From Desulfobacterales bacterium (GTDB taxonomy: Bacteria; Desulfobacterota; DSM-4660; Desulfatiglandales; JALVZP01), in the NCBI GenBank assembly GCA_027064285.1, contig JAMOPX010000147.1, positions 1 through 11,914 on the forward strand: a DNA stretch of 11,914 bases, written 5' to 3'. Position 1 is the stretch's first letter, and each line of letters opens with the position of its first letter. Of the stretch, positions 6,137 through 11,914 are shown in pieces. The translations under genes and the position numbers were made by a program. The notes beneath the pieces were generated by a model. That model worked only from the letters and a program-made list of their open reading frames with translations. It was not told where the DNA came from and ran no database searches.

Positions 6137-7329
6137 AAAGGAACAGTAGCTTTGTATATAGTTGCGTTTCCACTGAGAAGGTACTTGGGCATTATGGAAG
6201 GGATCAGAACAGAGTTACCTCTTTTTAACTTCATATGCCTTTCTGTTTCAGGTATATCTATTTTTACATTTCCTTCTAAAACAATCATTATCTCTACGGC
6301 TCTATCCTCAGCAGAAGAAAAACTTGTCCCTTCTCTGAGGCTTATTTTATGCAGGGCAAATTCTTCAACTGGCGCAGGATATATAACTTCTATTTTTCCT
6401 GAGGCTATCGGTTTAATCTTCTGAATCGGACTGGATTCAAATCTTACAATATTAAGGAGCTCTTTTACATCAACATGTTTATGAGTAAGTCCTCCTCTTA
6501 ATACATTGTCTGAATTTGCCATGAGTTCTACACCAACCCCTTTTATGTATGCATGAAGCTCACCAGCAGGTAAAAATATAGCCTCTCCTGGCTCTAACAC
6601 ATATATATTGAGAATAAGAGGAGAAAATATTCCTATATCTTTTGGAAAGTGCTTGTTCAGCCTCAGAACAAGAGAAAATATAGGATCATTTTTTAGCTTT
6701 TGTGAATTGAGTAAAAGTTCTGATATTGCTTCTTCTTTCTTTTTTCCTTTAAGGTTCATAATGGCAGAAAAAAAGGGCTTTAGACCATCTCTTTCCAGAA
6801 TCTCAATCTCTTCTCTTAAGGAATTTGGAACAGAGCTTTTTAAGAGATACACTATTTCTTCTATGTTTCTGAATCCCTTAAGGGCCTCAAACCTTGTGAT
6901 AGCACACAAAATCTCTGGCTTGTGATTTTTGTCTTTATAATTTCTTTCCAGAGCGTCTAAGGGAATGCCGAGTCTGTTTTCTCTTTCAAAGCCATTTATT
7001 GCTTGTTCCTTGTTGGGATGAGCCTGGATAGAAAGCGGCTTTTCTGCAGCTATTATCTTAAAGAGAAAGGGAAGTTGATTGCAGAATTTACTTGCAACCT
7101 TTTTTCCTAAAACAGCTTCTGGCTCATCAGATATGAGCTTATCAAGTCTCACCCACCTTCCATCTATTTCCACTTCAGAAGGTGCTTTTGGATGTGCACC
7201 CATCCACAGCTCTGCCATAGGATTTTTGCTGGGAGCAGGCAATCCAAGAATGGAAGGTATAGCTGTTTTTGAACCCCAATTATATTCCTGAATCTTGTTC
7301 TTAAGTCTTAAAGGTCTTTTAAGATCCAA
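6133..7329 (-). CDS. manA: mannose-6-phosphate isomerase, class I (type I phosphomannose isomerase)
   Basis: ManA interconverts mannose-6-phosphate and fructose-6-phosphate in the cytosol, feeding mannose into glycolysis or, in reverse, supplying GDP-mannose-derived sugars for LPS and polysaccharides. The 398-residue length matches the type I family. Zinc ligands fall at Q102 and H104 (SIQAHPNKEQA), E139 (NHKPE) and H259 (PAGELHAYIKG), with the catalytic arginine at R278 in NSDNVLRGGLTHKHVD. A second cupin-like domain ends the protein (about 330-398). The start is TTG (7329-7327), chosen because GGAGG lies 6 bases upstream and the reading begins MDLKRPLRLKNKIQEYNWG, as expected. It is the first gene of a two-gene unit with the serine hydrolase. 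A tnpB remnant ends only 29 bp upstream in the same direction. Confidence 0.96.
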   Translation of the reverse strand: MDLKRPLRLKNKIQEYNWGSKTAIPSILGLPAPSKNPMAELWMGAHPKAPSEVEIDGRWVRLDKLISDEPEAVLGKKVASKFCNQLPFLFKIIAAEKPLSIQAHPNKEQAINGFERENRLGIPLDALERNYKDKNHKPEILCAITRFEALKGFRNIEEIVYLLKSSVPNSLREEIEILERDGLKPFFSAIMNLKGKKKEEAISELLLNSQKLKNDPIFSLVLRLNKHFPKDIGIFSPLILNIYVLEPGEAIFLPAGELHAYIKGVGVELMANSDNVLRGGLTHKHVDVKELLNIVRFESSPIQKIKPIASGKIEVIYPAPVEEFALHKISLREGTSFSSAEDRAVEIMIVLEGNVKIDIPETERHMKLKRGNSVLIPSIMPKYLLSGNATIYKATVPL

Positions 7330-7335
7330 TGTATT

Positions 7336-7340
7336 CCTCC
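7336..7340 (-). promoter_or_regulatory. ribosome binding site that fixes the TTG start of manA
   Basis: GGAGG on the minus strand lies 6 bases before TTG at 7329. No ATG or GTG occurs in frame near the true N-terminus, so this site decides the start. It sits just past the stop of the tnpB remnant, at the border between IS-derived and native DNA. Confidence 0.8.
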
Positions 7341-7358
7341 AAAAATTGGATTATCACC

Positions 7359-8084
7359 TTAGTGCAGACAGCAGAAGATTTTTCCTTTCCTGTTTTTAGG
7401 ATGAACAAAACCACAATTGGAAAACTTCTTTTTTCTTGTAAGTTTCCTTTGTTCCCAAGCAAGCTTCTTAAACCATTTTTCCAGAACATGAGGATGTCCT
7501 ATCTTTGTCTTATTAGACAAACATGCAAAGTCCCGAATACCCATATCTATGCCAACAAGACTGCTGTTTTCTGCAGGCTTTGAGAAATTAGCTTTAACTA
7601 CAATTGAGACATACCAGCCATCTGCTTCTTTAAGAACTGTCATCTCTCCTATCTCAGCATCTTCTGGTATTTCCCTTGAAAGAAATATCCTGAACCAGCC
7701 TATCTTGGGAAGATAGATGCGATTTCCTGAGATTTTAACTCCCTGACTGTAGCGGAAGGAGAGATGTTTTTTCTTTTTCTTTAATTTTGGATGATCAGCA
7801 CTTCCTGCAAAGTAGTTTTTGTATGCCCTGTCCAGATCTCTTAGAGCCTGTTGAAGCACCTGAGAGTGAACTTCACAAAGCCATGAAAATTCTTTTTTAA
7901 GTTCTACAAGCTCAGCACACTGCTTTGCATAGGTGGTCCTTTCCCTTCTCTGCCACCAAAGAAACTCTCTTTGAAACAGCCCAAGATTATAAATAAGCCT
8001 GTATGCTCCAGCAAATTTCCACAGCTTCTGCCCTTTTCCCTTACTTCTGACCTTCAGCTTGTATCTGTATCTTCTCAATTGCAT
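7359..8084 (-). pseudogene. TnpB (IS200/IS605 family OrfB) remnant with in-frame internal deletion
   Basis: The 241-residue reading frame begins like TnpB, the RNA-guided nuclease of IS200/IS605 elements: a basic N-terminus (MQLRRYRYKLKVR), a helical region with NLGLFQREFLWW and FSWLCEVHSQVLQQALRDLDRAYKNYF, the SFRYSQGVKI and YLPKIGWFRI strands, and the RuvC-I site GID180MG. After WEQRKLTRKKK (220) the sequence jumps to SNCGFVHPKNRKGKIFCCLH, the first half of the C-terminal zinc ribbon. The ~100+ residues with the RuvC-II glutamate are missing, and the first Cys of the CxxC pair is Phe221. The stop falls exactly where the next CG cysteine is expected (TAA then GGT), so RuvC-III is also lost. 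Full TnpB proteins are about 370-420 residues. No right-end guide-RNA region survives: manA begins 29 bp on. Nuclease activity is ruled out; no ribosome binding site is seen at the ATG. Confidence 0.9.
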
Positions 8085-8492
8085 TTTAATATTGGTTATA
8101 TTATTATCTCATCCACTATTCAATAATATATAAGCCTGTTTAAAAAGATTTTTCGAACATGGTGCTTATAATAATGATACGCCATTCTTCCCATAGCTGA
8201 AGCTTATAGGCTTTCTGGCATGGATTTCTGTAAAAGAGATAGTCTGGATAATAGATTTCCACGCTAAAATTTATAAGATGAATGCATAATTGGTATTATA
8301 CACTATAAAGCGATTTATACAATAGTTTTGGTATAAGACAGATGTATGAATTTTTAGATATAGGTTGAAAGTTCAAAATTTCTGCTGCAAAGTTGTTTTC
8401 GCTTGAGGCACTATACATCTGGAATTCAGAAAAAATAAGTGCTATACAAGATAGCATTATAATTGCAGATAGCTATAAATAAGGAGTAAAGT
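8085..8492. other. intergenic region without a convincing gene
   Basis: This ~400-bp AT-rich stretch lies between the divergent tnpB remnant and nadE. It should hold the left end of the IS and the nadE promoter, but I cannot place either firmly. Visible items are a 9-bp inverted repeat (8097-8130), two near-copies of TTGGTATnAnACA (8290-8303 and 8328-8341, 11 of 14 bases alike), a TATAAT at 8458-8463 with no good -35, and a minus-strand frame open from 8295 to 8140. That frame reads YYPDYLFYRNPCQKAYKL followed by LWEEWR and stops at TAA. It lacks an ATG (a GTG at 8262 is possible) and I do not recognise it; it may be a gene remnant or chance. Confidence 0.5.
8097..8130. repeat. AT-rich inverted repeat upstream of the tnpB remnant
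   Basis: TATATTATT (8097-8105) is the reverse complement of AATAATATA (8122-8130), with a 16-nt spacer. It starts 12 bp before the tnpB ATG. It could be a degraded left-end structure of the IS or simply AT-rich promoter DNA; it lacks the GC-rich stem usual for IS200/IS605 ends. Confidence 0.35.
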
Positions 8493-10187
8493 ATGCCTAT
8501 TCTAAGGATAGCACAAGCACAAATAAATCCTATTGTGGGAGACTTTGAATACAATACAAAAAAGATACTTTCATACATAGAAATGGCCAAAAAACAGTCC
8601 GCTGATATAATCGTATTTCCAGAACTGTGTTTATGCGGATATCCACCCGAGGAGTTACTTCTCAAACCCAGCTTTTTGGAAAGCAGTATGAAAGCAATAA
8701 AAGATTTAAGTCTTCTTATTACAGGTATAACAGCAATAGTAGGCTATCCTGATTGTCAAGACAAAAAGGTTTACAATGCAGCCGCAATTATACAAAATGG
8801 AAAGACCCTTTCTGTTTATCATAAAATAGAACTGCTAAATTATGGGGTTTTTGATGAAAAGAGGTATTTTAAAGAAGGAAGCAGACTGGTAGCCTTAAAA
8901 ATGGGAGATGTCACTATTGTACCGACTATATGTGAGGATATATGGATTGAAAGAAATATGGCAGAAAGATTTGCAAAAGAAGTAGGAGACCTTGTTATAA
9001 ATCTTTCTGCATCTCCATTTCATGCTGGAAAATTTCAGGTCAGGTTAGATGCAGGAAGGAGCTTTACTAAAAGAACCAGATGTCCTCTTTTTTTTACAAA
9101 CCTTATAGGAGGGCAGGATGAACTGGTGTTTGATGGAGGCAGTTTTGCTCTTACAGCAGAAGGAGATATTATCTCATGTGCAAAAAGATTCTGTGAGCAT
9201 ATTCTTTTTACAGATATAGATATAAACCCCGTTAAGAGAAAAATAGATAGAAAAATAGATAAAGGAGAGATAGTAGAACTTGGTTTTTCTCATACAAAAA
9301 GAGAATCCGTAGAACCTTATCTCGCTGATAAGGTTTTTCCACTTGAGGAAATCTATTATGCACTTGTGCTTGGAACACGGGATTATGTTAATAAAAATGG
9401 TTTTAAAAAGGTCCTCATAGGTTTAAGCGGAGGGATAGATTCATCTCTTGTGGCAGCAATTGCTGTAGATGCAGTTGGAAAGGAGAATGTGATAGGAGTG
9501 ACAATGCCTTCCAAGTTCACCTCGTCTGAGACCTTAAGAGATGCGGAGAGGCTTGCAAAAAATTTGGGGATAAAGCTGATTAAATTAGAGATATGGTCCA
9601 TATATGAGGAATATCTAAATGTCTTGAGCAAGGTATTTGATATATCTGTGCATACAGTAGCACACGAAAATCTACAGGCCAGGATAAGAGGAAATCTGCT
9701 TATGGCCTTATCCAACAGATTCGGATACTTGGTCTTGACCACAGGAAATAAAAGTGAAATAGCAGTAGGATACTGCACATTGTATGGTGATACAGCAGGT
9801 GGTTTTGCTGTGATCAAGGATGTGCCAAAGATGATGGTCTATGAGCTAGCCAGATTTGTAAATCGCATCTGGGCTAAAGAGATTATTCCTGAAAGCGTAA
9901 TAAAGCGCCCCCCAACTGCAGAACTGAGGCCCAATCAGAAGGATGAGGATTCCCTTCCCCCATATCATATTTTAGATCAGATAATTCATGCTTATGTAGA
10001 AGAAGACAAAGGAGTTGATGAGATAATAAAAGAAGGGTTTGATGCAGAAGTAGTAAAAAGTGTTATCAGAATGATAAATAGAAATGAATACAAAAGAAGG
10101 CAAAGCCCTCCAGGAGTCAAGATTAGTGCAAAGGCATTTGACAAGGACTGGCGTTTTCCCATTACAAACAGATACATGAAGGCATAA
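8493..10187 (+). CDS. nadE: NAD+ synthetase, glutamine-dependent
   Basis: NadE makes NAD+ from deamido-NAD+ and ATP using ammonia released from glutamine, the last step of NAD biosynthesis in the cytosol. The 564-residue protein has both domains. The first is an N-terminal nitrilase-like glutaminase with the catalytic triad E44 (VVFPE-type IIVFPELCLCGYPP), K111 (YHKIELLNYGVFDE) and C147 (PTICEDIW). The second is a C-terminal synthetase with the PP-loop S312-GGID-S317, a TTGNKSEIAVGYCTLYGD segment and the terminal KRRQSPPGVKIS. The length fits the ~540-580 residue class lacking the extra regions of longer actinobacterial enzymes. The start is supported by AAGGAG (8480-8485) 7 bases before the ATG. 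The dynamin-like GTPase follows after one base, so the two are cotranscribed. Confidence 0.97.
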   Translation: MPILRIAQAQINPIVGDFEYNTKKILSYIEMAKKQSADIIVFPELCLCGYPPEELLLKPSFLESSMKAIKDLSLLITGITAIVGYPDCQDKKVYNAAAIIQNGKTLSVYHKIELLNYGVFDEKRYFKEGSRLVALKMGDVTIVPTICEDIWIERNMAERFAKEVGDLVINLSASPFHAGKFQVRLDAGRSFTKRTRCPLFFTNLIGGQDELVFDGGSFALTAEGDIISCAKRFCEHILFTDIDINPVKRKIDRKIDKGEIVELGFSHTKRESVEPYLADKVFPLEEIYYALVLGTRDYVNKNGFKKVLIGLSGGIDSSLVAAIAVDAVGKENVIGVTMPSKFTSSETLRDAERLAKNLGIKLIKLEIWSIYEEYLNVLSKVFDISVHTVAHENLQARIRGNLLMALSNRFGYLVLTTGNKSEIAVGYCTLYGDTAGGFAVIKDVPKMMVYELARFVNRIWAKEIIPESVIKRPPTAELRPNQKDEDSLPPYHILDQIIHAYVEEDKGVDEIIKEGFDAEVVKSVIRMINRNEYKRRQSPPGVKISAKAFDKDWRFPITNRYMKA

Positions 10188-10188
10188 G

Positions 10189-11914
10189 ATGGAACACCAG
10201 AGTATAAAACAGAGGATATCAAAGATAAATGATGAGCTTTTGGCCATTATACGTGGAGCAAAGATGTTTCCATTTTTAGAAACATCCCTGATTGATGAAA
10301 TGGAAAAAAGGTGTAGAGATATTCAGACTCAGATTAAAGAAGAGCTGTTTCGCATAGCTATTGTAGGAGCTATAAAGTCAGGCAAAAGCACTTTAAGTAA
10401 CTATCTTTGTCAAGGGGATTACCTGAGGAGAGGAGCGGGTATTATAACATCTTTTATTACCAAGGTAAGGAAAGGTTCAGATTTAAGAGCGGTTCTCAGA
10501 TTAAAAGGCTGGAAAGAAATAAACAGGGAAATGGATTTAGCCATAAAGGAACTTATCCTTTACAAAAAAGAGCTTAACTCTTTATTGCCATTTGATTTAA
10601 GAGATGATGAAAAAAGAGATCAGCTAAGCAGAATAATAAGAGATTTTGATTTAGATGTTATTTTAAAAGATGGATCCCATGATATAAATTATCTTATTCT
10701 TTCTCTTTATATCAAAGGTTATGAAAAGGTAAAAAGCCTTATATCTGAAAAAGAAAAAGAACTTGTATATAAAGGCAGGAGATTCAAAGAACATGAAAGA
10801 TTTGTTGGCGAAGACATCCTTGCTGTGTATTTAAAAGATGTATCCATAGAGGTAAATACAGGATTATTTGATGAATCCACAGAAATCGCAGATTGTCAAG
10901 GTAGTGATTCTCCTAATCCCATACATCTTATCATGATCCAGGAGCATCTTGCTATATCTCAGCTCGTGATATATGTGATCAGCAGCAGGATGGGTTTAAG
11001 AGAAGCAGATATGAGATTTCTTCAGATCATCAAAAAGATGGGAATGATGGAGAATGTCTTTTTTGTACTAAACTGTGATTTTGACGAACACGATACCTTA
11101 GAAGATATGCTCAGGGTTCTGAACAGAGTAAAAGAGGAACTCATGATATTTGCTGGGTCTCCAAAGATATTTGCCTTTTCAGCACTTTTTAACCTCTTAA
11201 ATGAGATGGAAAAAGCCGGACAGGAAGGGACTTCAAAGAGAGAGATTCTGAGACTTGCTCAATGGAAGCGCGAAACCCCATTAGTAGAATTTTCCAGTAA
11301 TGAAACCCAGAGATTTTTGGAATATCTGAGCAATATTCAGAAACAAAAACACCATCACATATCAAAAGTATGGCTTGAAAGACTTTTTTTTATTGGTTCA
11401 GGTCTTCTGGAATGGATCAGCATCAGCAAGAATATAATTTTAGGGAATAAGAGCAAAGCAGATAAACTGATAGAAAAAATAAATAAACGAAAAGATGCCT
11501 TAAATAATATTGTCTCTCTTATAGAGGCAACTCTTAAAGGAGCTACTTCTGAACTTACAGAAGATGTAAAAAAACAGATTGATAAGTTCTTCCATAAAGA
11601 TGAGAAGGTCATTTTATCTTTAAGGCATTTTATAGAAGGTTTTAATATCCCTTATGATAGGTATTTGGAAATAATACAGCATTCAAGTCTGTCTCATGCT
11701 CAGTACATAGTGTTTCGTTATTATAAAAGAGCTGTTGATTCCTTTATTGTGCAAGAAATAAATCCGCAGATAGTTCATTTTGTAAGAGAGCTGGACAAAA
11801 ACATAGAAAGATTTTTTATCTCTATAATAGAGCCTTACTGGAAAATGATTTCTGAGATCCTGAACAAAAATTATAACTTAGATACACATTCATTCTTCTT
11901 AGACCTAAATAATG
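10189..11914 (+). CDS. dynamin-like GTPase family protein, 3' end cut by the window
   Basis: 575 codons are visible with no stop. The GTPase motifs are G1 GAIKSGKST (60-68), a G2 threonine in the GIITSFITKV stretch (about 84-93), G3 D235-C-Q-G238 continuing SDSPNP, and G4 N295-C-D-F-D-E300. About 145 residues separate G2 from G3, mostly helical and charged, longer than in small GTPases. After the G domain (to about 330) the chain is long, helical and lysine/glutamate-rich (about 380-575), as in the stalks of bacterial dynamin-like proteins, which remodel membranes. Membrane segments, if any, lie beyond the visible part. The ATG at 10189 comes one base after the nadE stop, with GAAGG about 9 bases before it, so translation is probably coupled. 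No ortholog name is assigned. The GTPase call is firm; the dynamin-like label comes from size, the long helical part and the motif layout. Confidence 0.82.
   Translation, partial: MEHQSIKQRISKINDELLAIIRGAKMFPFLETSLIDEMEKRCRDIQTQIKEELFRIAIVGAIKSGKSTLSNYLCQGDYLRRGAGIITSFITKVRKGSDLRAVLRLKGWKEINREMDLAIKELILYKKELNSLLPFDLRDDEKRDQLSRIIRDFDLDVILKDGSHDINYLILSLYIKGYEKVKSLISEKEKELVYKGRRFKEHERFVGEDILAVYLKDVSIEVNTGLFDESTEIADCQGSDSPNPIHLIMIQEHLAISQLVIYVISSRMGLREADMRFLQIIKKMGMMENVFFVLNCDFDEHDTLEDMLRVLNRVKEELMIFAGSPKIFAFSALFNLLNEMEKAGQEGTSKREILRLAQWKRETPLVEFSSNETQRFLEYLSNIQKQKHHHISKVWLERLFFIGSGLLEWISISKNIILGNKSKADKLIEKINKRKDALNNIVSLIEATLKGATSELTEDVKKQIDKFFHKDEKVILSLRHFIEGFNIPYDRYLEIIQHSSLSHAQYIVFRYYKRAVDSFIVQEINPQIVHFVRELDKNIERFFISIIEPYWKMISEILNKNYNLDTHSFFLDLNN

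Noticed and set aside
7359..8084. working RNA-guided TnpB system or nuclease-dead TnpB repressor with guide RNA
   Set aside because: RuvC-II, RuvC-III and half of the zinc ribbon are missing and no right-end guide-RNA region follows, since manA begins 29 bp downstream.
9383..9817. 144-codon minus-strand open frame
   Set aside because: It is the antisense shadow of the NadE synthetase domain, including the PP-loop region; it has no family resemblance.
11355..11612. 85-codon minus-strand open frame at the right end
   Set aside because: It is antisense to the helical region of the dynamin-like GTPase, which stays open through the entire region.

Overview
The window reads as chromosomal DNA of an AT-rich Gram-negative bacterium. 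The Gram-negative call rests on two lipopolysaccharide genes (kdsA and an lptC-like gene) beside a secG-tRNA-Leu pair. The species cannot be fixed from this stretch. The gene set would suit an anaerobic or thermophilic lineage such as Nitrospirota, Desulfobacterota or Omnitrophota, but that is a guess from overall flavour, not a proof.

Layout, left to right. Minus strand, 36-1422: kdsA followed by lptC, overlapping by 11 bp, so Kdo synthesis is coupled to LPS export; a following lptA may begin at the left edge. A short divergent promoter region separates kdsA from a plus-strand Trm112-type zinc-ribbon protein (1503-1679). The 3' end of that gene overlaps by 41 bp the 3' end of a minus-strand CaCA-type Na+/Ca2+ antiporter (1639-2634). 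Divergently from the antiporter runs an NCS2/AzgA-type purine permease (2745-4067). A good sigma70-like promoter then leads into secG and a tRNA-Leu(GAG), the same order as secG-leuU in E. coli.

The next part shows mobile-element damage. A fumarylacetoacetate-hydrolase (FAH) family gene (4544-5086) is a pseudogene. It has an early frameshift, and its central ~100 codons are missing and replaced by a perfect 14-bp inverted repeat of the type found at IS200/IS605 element ends. On the minus strand follow a tnpB remnant (7359-8084), manA (6133-7329) and a serine beta-lactamase-like hydrolase (5078-6136), the last two joined by an ATGA overlap. The tnpB remnant has lost the middle of the protein (RuvC-II and most of what follows) by an in-frame deletion and stops at the second cysteine pair of its zinc ribbon, about 30 bp before the manA start.

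A ~400-bp stretch without a convincing gene (8085-8492) precedes a plus-strand operon: glutamine-dependent NAD+ synthetase (nadE, 8493-10187) and, 1 bp downstream, a large dynamin-like GTPase (10189 to the window end, incomplete). The GTPase has clear G1, G3 and G4 motifs with unusual G3 (DCQGSDSPNP) and G4 (NCDFDE) sequences. It is the most interesting uncharacterised protein here.

Most of the window is ordinary housekeeping: envelope biogenesis, transport, protein export, sugar-phosphate and NAD metabolism. I found no CRISPR array, phage module, toxin-antitoxin pair or defence island. The parts worth a second look are the IS200/IS605 scars, the dynamin-like GTPase coupled to nadE, and several tight gene overlaps.
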